Below are positions 1-7,466 of a stretch of DNA of 15,278 bases, one piece after another; the first letter of the stretch is position 1; the number at the start of each line of letters is the position of its first letter. The notes under the pieces were generated by a model. The model saw only the letters and a list, made by a program, of their open reading frames with translations. It was not told the origin of the DNA and made no database searches. This DNA comes from Microbacterium sp. (GTDB taxonomy: Bacteria > Actinomycetota > Actinomycetes > Actinomycetales > Microbacteriaceae), in contig JAJUIM010000016.1 in assembly GCA_029267645.1 (NCBI GenBank), forward strand, positions 1-15,278, read 5' to 3'. Both the position numbers and the translations under genes were made by a program.

Positions 1-16
1 CTGATTAACTGTACGC

Positions 17-871
17 ATGTCGGAGCGCGCGTTCACGGGGCCCGCGGGGCCGCGCGCGCTCGTCGCGGAGGACGAGGTCCTCACGGGCGAGGCGGTCGCG
101 CTCGACCTGCAGCCGCTCGGCCTCGGCCTGCGCGCCCTCGGAGGGCTCATCGACGCCGTCATCGGCTGGGCGCTGTACCTCGCCGGCGCGATCTGGGGCC
201 TCGGCGCGCTCGCGCAGGCGGGCGTGCTCGAGGAGGGCACGGCCCAGATCGCGACGATCGTGCTGCTCGTCGTCTGCCTCGCAGTCCTGCCCATCACGGT
301 CGAGACGCTCACGCGCGGGCGCAGCCTCGGCAAGCTCGCGGCGGGAGGCCGCGTCGTGCGGTCGGACGGCGGCGCGATCGGCTTCCGCCATGCCTTCATC
401 CGCGGCCTCGTCGGCGTGCTCGAGGTGTATATGTCGTTCGGCGCGATCGCGCTCATCGTCGGGGCGTTCACGCCCCGCGCGCAGCGCCTCGGCGACCTCG
501 TCGCGGGCACCTACAGCGAGCGCGCGCGCCGCCCCGCCCTGCCGCCCGCGTCGCCCGGACTGCCCGCAGAGCTCGAGGCCTGGGGATCGGTCGCCGACGT
601 CACGCGCCTGCCCGCGCGCCTCGACGCGCAGGTCACGCGCTTCTCTTCGGGCGCCGCGCGCATGCACCCCGGCGCGCGGGCGCGCGTCGCGGCCGAGCTC
701 GCCGCCGAGGTCGCGCCGTTCGTCTCGCCCCTGCCGCAGGTCTCGCCCGAGGTGCTCCTCGCGGGCGTCGCGGCGGTCCGGCGCGAGCGCGAACGCGCGG
801 CGCTGCGCACCGAGCGCGAGACGGCTGCGCGGCTCGCGGGCGCGGATCCCCTGACGGGCGCGCCCGCCTGA
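17..871 (+). CDS. RDD family membrane protein
   Basis: A 284-residue integral membrane protein of the RDD family (PF06271). The family signature is visible: R39 and D46 in the first membrane segment (about residues 35-65), the RSLGKLA motif at 102-108 and LGDLVAGT at 158-165. Further hydrophobic segments lie at about 76-95 and 131-151. The last 115 residues are hydrophilic, Ala/Arg-rich and probably cytosolic. RDD proteins are of uncertain function; some have been linked to ion or compatible-solute transport. The ATG has no clear Shine-Dalgarno sequence, and only 16 bases precede it in the window. A TTAACT box lies 6 nt upstream, so the transcript may be leaderless. In actinobacteria RDD genes often sit beside SpoIIM/DUF58/MoxR genes, but none is visible here, so a link is inference. 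The stop lies one base from the stop of the convergent DUF3499 gene. Family assignment is firm, function is not. Confidence 0.9.
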   Translation: MSERAFTGPAGPRALVAEDEVLTGEAVALDLQPLGLGLRALGGLIDAVIGWALYLAGAIWGLGALAQAGVLEEGTAQIATIVLLVVCLAVLPITVETLTRGRSLGKLAAGGRVVRSDGGAIGFRHAFIRGLVGVLEVYMSFGAIALIVGAFTPRAQRLGDLVAGTYSERARRPALPPASPGLPAELEAWGSVADVTRLPARLDAQVTRFSSGAARMHPGARARVAAELAAEVAPFVSPLPQVSPEVLLAGVAAVRRERERAALRTERETAARLAGADPLTGAPA

Positions 872-872
872 C

Positions 873-1082
873 TCACTCCTCGCGGAACGAGGCGTGCCGC
901 AGCACGGTCCATCCCTGCGGCACCGAGAGCCGCTCGGTGTGCATCCAGCACAGGTCGTGCGCGTGCGGGTCGTTGCCCGCGCCGAGCGGGCCGAGCGCGG
1001 CCATGCGACCCGCGTAGTCGAACGTCAGGGTCGCGACCGCCTCGCGCGTGCAGCCGACCTTCGAGCAGATTCGTTCCCCCAT
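873..1082 (-). CDS. DUF3499 family small cysteine-containing protein
   Basis: A 69-residue protein beginning MGERICSKVGC, which matches the DUF3499 family as I remember it. C6, C11, C45 and H48 (the DLCWMH segment) form a plausible four-ligand zinc site, but metal binding is inferred only from residue spacing. The frame stays open upstream to 1181. The ATG at 1082 is chosen because the family begins just before the first cysteine pair, and because a TAGGCT box lies 8 nt before it on the minus strand. The gene is divergent from the metallopeptidase-like gene, with 24 bp between the starts, and the two share the palindrome at 1091-1100. From memory, M. tuberculosis has the same pair near manA and whiB2 (Rv3258c/Rv3259). 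No function is established. Confidence 0.88.
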   Translation of the reverse strand: MGERICSKVGCTREAVATLTFDYAGRMAALGPLGAGNDPHAHDLCWMHTERLSVPQGWTVLRHASFREE

Positions 1083-1090
1083 CGTGGGAG

Positions 1091-1100
1091 AGCCTAGGCT
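1091..1100. promoter_or_regulatory. Shared palindromic -10 box for divergent leaderless transcripts
   Basis: AGCCTAGGCT is a perfect 10-bp palindrome between the divergent starts at 1082 (-) and 1107 (+). Read in either direction it contains TAGGCT, an actinobacterial-type TANNNT -10 box. It lies 6 nt before the plus-strand ATG and 8 nt before the minus-strand ATG. Neither gene has a convincing Shine-Dalgarno sequence, which fits leaderless transcription from both. The role is inferred from motif and spacing. Confidence 0.6.
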
Positions 1101-1106
1101 GTCTGC

Positions 1107-1565
1107 ATGAGGTGGTTCGATCGCGCGCGCCGTGAGCAGCAGGATCCGCCCACGCGGCGCCCCTCGCGCCACGGCCGGCACGGTCGCGCGGGCCGCAGCC
1201 CGCTCACGCGGCCGCCGCTGCCGGGCGTCGGCTCGCGCTACGAGCGCTTCGACATGGCCGTCGCCTCGACGGCAGACTTCCTGCGCCAGACCTGGCCCGA
1301 GCTGCGCGACGTGCGCATCGAGGTCGGCTCACTGCCCGTGGGCGAGCCCGACGGCGAGGTGCCGCGCTGGTCGCTCGACCGCTCGCGAAAGCTCATCGTG
1401 ATCCACCGCGTCGCCGTTGAGCGCCTCGACAAGGCGCACGGCGAGCCGATGCACCGCGCCGACGAGTTCCACAGCCGCCTGCTCGTCGAGAACGCGGTCT
1501 TCCGCGCGGCCGCCGAATACCTCGGCCGCGACCCGTGGGATCTCGGCGCGGATCCCTTCCACTGA
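1107..1565 (+). CDS. Metallopeptidase-family protein (PF06262-like) lacking the HExxH zinc motif
   Basis: A 152-residue soluble protein. The first 45 residues are basic and low-complexity, followed by the segments RFDMAVASTADFLRQTWPEL and PRWSLDRSRKLIVIHRVAVERL. These resemble the small zincin-like proteins usually annotated metallopeptidase family protein beside DUF3499 genes. Where the family has a VHExxHH helix, this protein reads LLVENAVFRAAAEYLG (residues 125-140). The glutamate (E128) is kept but both zinc-ligand histidines are replaced by valine (V127, V131), so it should not be an active zinc protease by the usual mechanism. The ATG at 1107 sits 6 nt after a TAGGCT box; Met50 would be a much shorter alternative. 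The stop lies 15 bp from the convergent DUF5719 stop. The family call rests on context as much as on sequence. Confidence 0.75.
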   Translation: MRWFDRARREQQDPPTRRPSRHGRHGRAGRSPLTRPPLPGVGSRYERFDMAVASTADFLRQTWPELRDVRIEVGSLPVGEPDGEVPRWSLDRSRKLIVIHRVAVERLDKAHGEPMHRADEFHSRLLVENAVFRAAAEYLGRDPWDLGADPFH

Positions 1566-1580
1566 CGCGTCGGGCAGGCC

Positions 1581-2972
1581 CTACGGCGCGACCTCGACCG
1601 GCTCGGGCGCCGCGGGATCGGGGGCGATCGTGAACGCCGCGATCATGTCGTCCTGCGCGACGCTCGCGGCCCCCGCGACGGATCCGCCGTCGACCGTGAC
1701 GCGATAGGTCTCGGCGGCGTCGACGACGATCGTCTGCGAGCGTCCGGCCGCGACGTCGAAGCTCTGCGCGTCGCCGCCCGCGACGGGCTCGACCGTCACG
1801 CTCGCGTCGTCGCCGCCCGTGGCCGCGAAGCTCAGGGCTATCGTGCCGAGCGGCGTCTCGGGCGCGCTCACGAGGCTCGTACCGGTGAGCGGCTCGCCCG
1901 GCGTGAGCCACGCGTAGTCGCCGCCCGCGGGCTGGCGCACGGCCGAGACGAAGGGCGTGTCGCCCGTGAGCCGCACGGCGTAGCTGCCGGCCTCGAGGCC
2001 CTCGACGCCGAGCGTGACGGGCACGTCGGCGTCGAGATCGGCCGAGGTCGTGAAGACCGTCTCGCCCGTGGCCTCGTCGACGACCTCGGCCTCGACGCGG
2101 CCCGCCTCGCCGCCCGTGCCGAGCACGCGGATCTGCGTGGGGTCCTCCCCCGTGTCGGCCGCCGTACCGGTGACGAGCACGCGCGGGATGACGGCCTCGC
2201 GCGCGGGCAGCGTTCCCGCCTGCAGGTCGGCGCCGCGCGCCTCGAGGGTGTCGACGCGGCTCGACTGCAGCGAGGTGCGCACGGGGGCACCCTCGGCCGT
2301 GACGCGCACGACGGGGCTCTGCTCCTCGCCCGCGATGCTCGCGACGGGGATCGCGCGCTGCGAGTGCGCCGACAGCGCGAACTCGCCGCCCGCGGGCACC
2401 TTCTCGCCGTCGACGCCGTACACCGTGAGCGACACGGTCGCGGCGACGTCGTTCGGGTTCGTGATCATGAGCACGTCGGTCACGCCCGTCGACACGGTCG
2501 CGCCCGCGATCCACGCCTCGGGGCTCGGCGCGCGGCACGACGAGGCGACGAAGCCCGTGAGGTCGGGCTGCTCGATCATGGCCGAGCCCGAGGCGCCGAC
2601 TGAGATGGGCGTCGAGCCGTCGGGCGCCTGCACGATGGTGGGCGCGGATCCGACGCCCTCGAGCTCTGCCGCGTCGCCCTCCCCCGGCTGCTCGCCCTGC
2701 CCCGTGAGGGTCGTGAGCGCGAGGTCGCCGATGCCCGTGAGCGCCGACGCGTCGGACGAGTCGCGGCCGAGCGCGACGAGCGGGCCGTCGCACGACAGGA
2801 CGGTCTCGGCCGCGACGGGCGTGACCTCGACGCGGGGGCCGGCGTTCCCGGGGCCGAAGCCCGTCGCGGACACCTGCGGCCAGGGAAGGATCGCGGCGCC
2901 CGCGACGGCGCCCGCCGCGACGAGCGCGGCAACGGATCCGACGACGAGGCGGAGGGTGCGACGGCGGCTCAT
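1581..2972 (-). CDS. DUF5719 family anchored extracytoplasmic protein
   Basis: A 463-residue protein with a basic N-terminus (MSRRRTLR), one hydrophobic segment at about residues 9-29 acting as signal anchor, and a long extracytoplasmic part. That part is rich in Ala, Gly, Thr, Val and acidic residues and looks like beta-sandwich repeats (for example VLMITNPNDVAATVSLTVYG and ITVGVEGLEAGSYAVRL-like strands). It fits DUF5719, a family found next to WhiB-linked glycosyltransferases in Microbacteriaceae and relatives (from memory). The start ATG overlaps the stop of the upstream glycosyltransferase as ATGA (4 bp). A strong GAGGAG ribosome site lies at 2978-2983, 5 nt before it, so the two are translationally coupled and probably work together at the membrane. 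No catalytic motif is visible; a role in cell-surface glycan export or display is inference from the coupling. Confidence 0.85.
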   Translation of the reverse strand: MSRRRTLRLVVGSVAALVAAGAVAGAAILPWPQVSATGFGPGNAGPRVEVTPVAAETVLSCDGPLVALGRDSSDASALTGIGDLALTTLTGQGEQPGEGDAAELEGVGSAPTIVQAPDGSTPISVGASGSAMIEQPDLTGFVASSCRAPSPEAWIAGATVSTGVTDVLMITNPNDVAATVSLTVYGVDGEKVPAGGEFALSAHSQRAIPVASIAGEEQSPVVRVTAEGAPVRTSLQSSRVDTLEARGADLQAGTLPAREAVIPRVLVTGTAADTGEDPTQIRVLGTGGEAGRVEAEVVDEATGETVFTTSADLDADVPVTLGVEGLEAGSYAVRLTGDTPFVSAVRQPAGGDYAWLTPGEPLTGTSLVSAPETPLGTIALSFAATGGDDASVTVEPVAGGDAQSFDVAAGRSQTIVVDAAETYRVTVDGGSVAGAASVAQDDMIAAFTIAPDPAAPEPVEVAP

Positions 2973-5767
2973 GCGGTCTCCTCTCGGCGCGGGCCGACGA
3001 TGCGCGGCATGCGGCGCGCGTCGTCGCGCGTGCGGCGCGTGGGGATCGCGAGCAGCAGCGCGGCGATGAGGAGCGCCGCCTGCGCCGCGGTCGCGAACCA
3101 CGCGGTCGTGGCCTCGGCGCCCGTGAGGGATGCGCGGGGCGCCGTGTCGCCGTCGACGCGCCACAGCACGCCGCGCTCGGTCTCGCCGACGCGCACGAAG
3201 CCGCTGCGCTGGTCCATCGACGACTGCGCCGTGAGCGCCATGACGCGCTGGTCGGAGGACTGCTCGGCGCCCGTCTCGCGCAGCAGCACGAACGACAGGC
3301 CCGCCTCCGCGAGCGGCTCGGTCACGGATCGCGTGCTGCCCGAGACGATGTCGGCGGCGATCTGCGCGAGCTGCTCGTCGTCCTCGGTCGGCGCTGCGGC
3401 CGAGCGCGCGACCGTCGAAGCGCCGCTCAGCGTCTCGCTCGGGCCCCACACGACGTCGGTCCCGACCGATCCGTCGGCGTACGGCGTGAGGATGAGCGTG
3501 CCGATGGGCTTGTCGCCGCGCGCCTCGGCGGTGACGTAGGCGGGCAGGGTCGTTGCCTCCCCCGAGTGCAGGGGCGTCGCGCCTCGGTGCAGCGCCGTGA
3601 CCTGCGGCGCGACCGCGACGACGACGCACACGGCGGCGACCGCGATCGCGATGCCGCGCAGGCGGGGCCGGCGCACGGCGTCCATCGTGATGGCGGCGGC
3701 CACGACGGCGCCCATCCACGCGAGGCTGAGCCCGCTGCCGGGCCACAGCGGCACGGGGGCGCCCTCGACCGCCACGACCGACACGCCGAGCGAGGCGATC
3801 GCCGTCACGAGGCCCGCGACGGCGGCCAGCAGGGCGATGAGCGCGGCGCCCGTGCGGCGCGTCGCGGGCGCCGCGAGGGCGAGCAGCGCGACGGGCGCGA
3901 GCAGCACGCCGAAGAGCGCGGCCGGCACGGAGCCGCCGAAGCCGAGGCCGAGGTCGGCCAGCAGGCGCGGCCAGGCGGACGGATCCAGCACGCCCGCCGC
4001 GACGGCCGCGGGGCCGGCGTGCGCGAACGAGACGGCGGCGCCCGGATCGGCGAACACGCCCCAGAAGGTGCCGCGCGCGAACTGCTCGGCGACGAGCGGT
4101 GCGAACATCGCGGCGGTCGGGATCACGAGCCAGACGATGCGGCCGATGCCGCGGCGGTGCAGCGCGATCGTGAGCGCGAGGGCGAGCAGCCAGAGGATCG
4201 CGAGGGCGGGCGCGAGCGACGGCGCGCTCGCTGCGGCCGCCGCGAGCAGCAGCGACGCGGCGCCCGCCGTCGTCCAGGAGCGGTGCGCGACGACCGCCGT
4301 GTAGACGAGCCAGGGCAGCACGAGGTGCAGGATCACGGCGGCGGGGCGGCCGGCCGAGAGCGCGTCCCAGAGCGGCGGCGCCATGCCCCAGAGGATCCCG
4401 ACGCCGATGCGCACGGCGGGGCGCTCCGTGAAGCGCGTCGCGGCGAACCAGCCGCCGAGCACGGCGACCGGCAGGGCGAGCAGCCACAGCACGACGAGCA
4501 TGAGCGACGGGCCGGCCGGCCAGAGCGAACCGAGGAGCGCGAGCACGGTCGAGAAGGGATCCGCGGCGCCGACGTCGGCGAGCCCCTCGGGGCGCAGGCC
4601 GTAGACGGCGTCCGACCAGAGGCCGGCGACGGTCGAGCGCAGCGGCAGGAGGGCGCCGCCCGCGATGGCGGGCCAGGTCAGCAGCGCGATGAACGCGACA
4701 ACGCTCACGACGAGCGCCGCGAGCACGGTCCACGCGCCGCCGCCCGAGAAGAAGTGGAGGGGGCGGCGCACGGCGTCGCGCGTGTCGTCGGACGCCTGCT
4801 GGTGCACGCGCAGCTCGGCGCGCGACATGCGCAGGGGGTCGACCTGAGCCCACGACCCGCTGCGGAAGGCGCGCACGCGGGCGCGCGATCGCGCGATCGA
4901 GGGGAAGCGCACGAGCACGGTCGCGGCCGCCATCCACTCGGGGGCGATGCGGCCGGGGCGCTTCTGGGCGAACGCGACGGCCGTCGCCCAGAGGGCGAGC
5001 GGCAGCAGCAGGATCCACTGGAACGGCAGCAGCAGGGCCGGCGTGTAGGCGAGGCGGCGGTGCAGCCGCGCGACGCGGGCGTCGTAGGCGCGACGGAACC
5101 GCGAGCGACGCGAGGGCGCGACCGCGACGCGGGCGTCGGGCGCGAGCGCGACGCGACGGCCGCCGAGGCGCGCGCGGACGCCGAGGTCGAGGCCCACGTC
5201 TTCGCCGTGGAGCGCGCGGTCGGGCACGAGCGCGCGCACGACGTCGCTGCGCACGAGCATGCCTCGGGCGTCCGCGCCGAGCACGTCGTCGGCGTGGTCG
5301 TGCTGCCCCTGGTCGAACTCGCCGCGGGCCAGCTCGACCGTGCGACCCCAGCGGGTCATCGTGACGCCGAACGATTCGATGCGGCGCCTGTCGCTCTCGG
5401 CTACGAGCTTCGGCGCCGCGATCGCGACCGACGGCTGGCGCTCGAGGGCGGCCGTCAGGAGCGCGAGCGCGCCGGGCTCCGGCGCCGACTCCTCGTCGAG
5501 GATCCAGGCGTGCCGACCGTCGGGGATCTTGTCGACGGCCGTCTCGACGGCGCCCGCGAACGTCGCGCGCTCGGGCGCTCGCACCGCGAAGTCGGCGCCC
5601 GAGGCGTCGATGACGGATGAGACGGGCGCCGGATCCCCGCACACGACGATCGTGAGGCCGTCGACGGGGAGCGTCTGCGCGGCGAGGGCGGCGAGGGCGC
5701 GCTCGAGTCGGGCTGCGGCCGCGGGGGACGACCACGTGACGAGCACGGCGTGAACTGGGGCGGGCAT
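2969..5767 (-). CDS. GT2 glycosyltransferase fused to a multi-pass membrane domain
   Basis: A 932-residue protein. Residues 1-240 form a GT-A fold glycosyltransferase 2 domain: the VHAVLVTW start strand, an acidic DEES at 91-94 in place of the usual DxD, ADARGMLVRSDVV around 166-177 and an HGED acceptor-side motif at 187-190. From residue 243 there are many hydrophobic segments to about 720. A polar, probably extracytoplasmic stretch follows, then a last membrane helix near 885-907 and a basic tail. This GT2 plus membrane layout fits a lipid-linked sugar transferase for a cell-envelope polymer; the sugar is unknown. The ATG at 5767 has GGGG a few bases upstream and a TAGGCT box 9 nt upstream (5777-5782). 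It lies 67 bp downstream of whiB on the same strand and is coupled to DUF5719. Family confidence is high, specificity unknown. Confidence 0.88.
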   Translation of the reverse strand: MPAPVHAVLVTWSSPAAAARLERALAALAAQTLPVDGLTIVVCGDPAPVSSVIDASGADFAVRAPERATFAGAVETAVDKIPDGRHAWILDEESAPEPGALALLTAALERQPSVAIAAPKLVAESDRRRIESFGVTMTRWGRTVELARGEFDQGQHDHADDVLGADARGMLVRSDVVRALVPDRALHGEDVGLDLGVRARLGGRRVALAPDARVAVAPSRRSRFRRAYDARVARLHRRLAYTPALLLPFQWILLLPLALWATAVAFAQKRPGRIAPEWMAAATVLVRFPSIARSRARVRAFRSGSWAQVDPLRMSRAELRVHQQASDDTRDAVRRPLHFFSGGGAWTVLAALVVSVVAFIALLTWPAIAGGALLPLRSTVAGLWSDAVYGLRPEGLADVGAADPFSTVLALLGSLWPAGPSLMLVVLWLLALPVAVLGGWFAATRFTERPAVRIGVGILWGMAPPLWDALSAGRPAAVILHLVLPWLVYTAVVAHRSWTTAGAASLLLAAAAASAPSLAPALAILWLLALALTIALHRRGIGRIVWLVIPTAAMFAPLVAEQFARGTFWGVFADPGAAVSFAHAGPAAVAAGVLDPSAWPRLLADLGLGFGGSVPAALFGVLLAPVALLALAAPATRRTGAALIALLAAVAGLVTAIASLGVSVVAVEGAPVPLWPGSGLSLAWMGAVVAAAITMDAVRRPRLRGIAIAVAAVCVVVAVAPQVTALHRGATPLHSGEATTLPAYVTAEARGDKPIGTLILTPYADGSVGTDVVWGPSETLSGASTVARSAAAPTEDDEQLAQIAADIVSGSTRSVTEPLAEAGLSFVLLRETGAEQSSDQRVMALTAQSSMDQRSGFVRVGETERGVLWRVDGDTAPRASLTGAEATTAWFATAAQAALLIAALLLAIPTRRTRDDARRMPRIVGPRREETA

Positions 5768-5776
5768 GACCCCGCA

Positions 5777-5782
5777 AGCCTA
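5777..5782 (-). promoter_or_regulatory. Possible -10 box (TAGGCT) before the GT2-membrane fusion gene
   Basis: TAGGCT on the minus strand ends 9 nt before the ATG at 5767, in the 67-bp gap after whiB. It is the same hexamer as at 1091-1100 and 10330-10335. No good -35 is visible at the normal distance. If active, the glycosyltransferase/DUF5719 pair would have its own nearly leaderless transcript in addition to read-through from whiB. Confidence 0.4.
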
Positions 5783-5834
5783 CGGCCGGTGCGCGAGGGC
5801 GCCCGTCAGAGACACACCGGCGCGAAGCGCAATC

Positions 5835-6167
5835 TCAGGATGCCTGCTGGGCCCGCTTGAGACGGCGGCGCTCGCGCTCGCTGAGGCCGCCCCAGATGCC
5901 GAATCGCTCGTCGTTCGCGAGCGCGTACTCGAGGCACTGGGCGCGGACGTCGCACGACTCGCAGATGCGCTTGGCGTCGCGCGTGGATCCGCCCTTCTCC
6001 GGGAAGAAGGCCTCTGGATCGGTCTGGGCGCAGAGCGCCTCGCTCTGCCACGACAGCGCACCGCCGTCATCGTCGCCGAGCCAGGGCATCGCTCCCGGGA
6101 CCCCGCGCTCGACGGGGTCGACGAACCAGTCGTTCGGTGCTTCTGTGCGGTAGTGCGGTGCGGTCAT
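5835..6167 (-). CDS. whiB: WhiB-family iron-sulfur transcription regulator, WhiB/WhiB2 type
   Basis: A 110-residue Wbl protein. Four cysteines that bind the [4Fe-4S] cluster are present as C46, C69, C72 and C78 (C-x22-C-x2-C-x5-C). They are followed by the turn GIWGG (90-94) and a basic helix SERERRRLKR for DNA binding. The block TDPEAFFPEKGGSTRDAKRI is typical of the WhiB2/WhmD subgroup, which controls septation and sporulation division genes with WhiA in other actinobacteria. The start at 6167 is preferred over an upstream ATG at 6200: it has a strong GGGGGAGAGG site at 6172-6181 and gives the usual N-terminal length. The promoter lies at 6218-6246. Upstream is manA, downstream the large glycosyltransferase. 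From memory, the association with manA, DUF3499 and a metallopeptidase-like gene matches the whiB2 locus of mycobacteria. Confidence 0.96.
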   Translation of the reverse strand: MTAPHYRTEAPNDWFVDPVERGVPGAMPWLGDDDGGALSWQSEALCAQTDPEAFFPEKGGSTRDAKRICESCDVRAQCLEYALANDERFGIWGGLSERERRRLKRAQQAS

Positions 6168-6217
6168 CGTGCCTCTCCCCCTGGTGAGCCCCCGGTGCAA
6201 GGAACCTTCCCTGGGTA

Positions 6218-6246
6218 ATTACACCCGTGTGATTCGCGAATATCAA
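6218..6246 (-). promoter_or_regulatory. Near-consensus sigma-A-type promoter of whiB with overlapping inverted repeat
   Basis: On the minus strand TTGATA (6241-6246) and TGTAAT (6218-6223) are separated by exactly 17 bp; each matches five of six consensus bases. Transcription should start near 6211, giving a leader of about 45 nt that contains the Shine-Dalgarno sequence. An inverted repeat AATCACAC-GG-GTGTAATT (6217-6234, 7 of 8 positions paired) covers the -10 box and part of the spacer, a natural place for a repressor or autoregulatory WhiB/WhiA complex. This is one of the most AT-rich patches in the window. Activity is inferred. Confidence 0.75.
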
Positions 6247-6306
6247 GTCGCAGATCGTAGAGGGTTCATCCGCAGATTGAAGGTCACCCGGATATCGGCG
6301 TGTCGA

Positions 6307-7461
6307 TCACCGGCCGCGAGCGCCCGGCTGAGCGACGAAGACCTCGCCGTCTCCCGACACCGCGACGTCGCCCTCGACGCGCACCGCGAACGCCGCGCGA
6401 CCGGGCACGAGCTCCTCCGCCTCGCCGCCTGCCTCGACGCGCACGGCTCCGCGAGTGCACAGCACGATCGCGGGGCCCGTGGGGGCGAACGAGGCGTCGC
6501 GGCCCGGCTCGACGGATCCGGACAGCAGCTGGAAATCCGACACATCGACGGGGTACTCGACGAGCCCGTCGGCCCCGCGCGCCGCGACGGGCTCGACGAG
6601 CGGCACGGCGCCCGAGCGGCGCTCGAGCACGCGCATGAGCTCGGCCACGTCGATGTGCTTGGGCGTGAGGCCGCCGCGCAGGACGTTGTCGCTCGCCGCC
6701 ATGATCTCGATGCCGAGCCCCGACTGGTAGGCGTGCAGCTGGCCGGCGCGGAGGAACAGCGCCTCGCCGCGCGCGAGCGTCACGAGGTTCATGAGCAGGC
6801 CGACGACGACGCCCGGGTCGCCGGGGAAGGCCTCGGCGTTGCGACGGGCGTTCTCGACGTCGGCGGCGAAGTCGGCGGAGGAGGCCGATGCCAGCGCCGC
6901 GATGATCGCGTCGACGTGCTCCTGCGCGTCGCCCGACAGCAGCCAGCCGACCGCGTCGCCGAGCGTCTCGTCGTCGCGGATCCGCTCAGCGAGGGGCGCT
7001 GCCGCCGCGCCCAGCTCGGCGAGGAGGCGGCGCGTGTCCGCCACGTCGCGCAGGCCGCACAGGGCGACGAACTCGTCGCTCAGCGCGACGATCATCTCGG
7101 GCTTGTGGTTGTCGTCGATGTAGTTGCGCGGCGCGCCCGAGGGCAGATCGCGCTCGGCGGCGAAGCCCTCCTCGGCCTGGTGCTTCGTCGGGTGCGCCTG
7201 GATCGACAGCGACTGGCCCGCAGCGAGGATCTTCAGCAGGTACGGCAGGCGCCCCGTGCCGCCGACCGCAACGTCCTCCTGATGCATCCACTCGTCGAGC
7301 GTGCGGCCGGAACCGTCGCCCACGTCGGAGGGGTCGGCGGGGTGATCCCCGAACCACACCTCGGCCTCGGGGCCCGCGGGAGCGCGCCCCTCGAGCTCGG
7401 CGATCAGCGTCGTCGATCCCCAGTCGAACGGACGGGGCGCGTTGGTGAGGCGTACGAGCAT
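6307..7461 (-). CDS. manA: Mannose-6-phosphate isomerase, class I
   Basis: A 384-residue cytosolic zinc enzyme interconverting fructose-6-phosphate and mannose-6-phosphate, the entry to GDP-mannose and mannose-containing envelope glycans. Type I phosphomannose isomerase motifs are all present: the N-terminal PFDWGS, the zinc-ligand motif QAHP (88-91), DDNHKPE (116-122, with the ligand glutamate E122), the histidine H243 in AGQLHAY, and the active-site signature SDNVLRGGLTPKHID (257-271). The length is normal for the family. The ATG at 7461 follows a TAGTCT box by 6 nt and has no Shine-Dalgarno sequence, suggesting a leaderless message. It is divergent from the glycan cluster starting at 7501 and shares the 7467-7494 palindrome with it. 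whiB follows 139 bp downstream on the same strand with its own promoter. Confidence 0.97.
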   Translation of the reverse strand: MLVRLTNAPRPFDWGSTTLIAELEGRAPAGPEAEVWFGDHPADPSDVGDGSGRTLDEWMHQEDVAVGGTGRLPYLLKILAAGQSLSIQAHPTKHQAEEGFAAERDLPSGAPRNYIDDNHKPEMIVALSDEFVALCGLRDVADTRRLLAELGAAAAPLAERIRDDETLGDAVGWLLSGDAQEHVDAIIAALASASSADFAADVENARRNAEAFPGDPGVVVGLLMNLVTLARGEALFLRAGQLHAYQSGLGIEIMAASDNVLRGGLTPKHIDVAELMRVLERRSGAVPLVEPVAARGADGLVEYPVDVSDFQLLSGSVEPGRDASFAPTGPAIVLCTRGAVRVEAGGEAEELVPGRAAFAVRVEGDVAVSGDGEVFVAQPGARGR

Positions 7462-7466
7462 GCGCC

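Noticed and set aside
3566..5620. 684-codon plus-strand open frame antisense to the glycosyltransferase
   Set aside because: Low-complexity Arg/Gly/Asp/Glu sequence expected from GC3-biased antisense; no start signal or family resemblance.
2973..5777. Very long minus-strand reading frame continuous with the DUF5719 gene (1398 codons in total)
   Set aside because: Upstream of 2972 it is almost pure Arg/Ala/Pro/His, the shadow of a GC-rich gene in another frame. The glycosyltransferase in a different frame of the same strand has real domains, and the ATGA overlap with GAGGAG fixes the DUF5719 start.
5785..5821. Inverted repeat GCCGGTG / CACCGGC between whiB and the glycosyltransferase, considered as a terminator
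   Set aside because: The loop is 23 nt and no T-run follows on either strand. It could attenuate transcription, but the evidence is too thin.
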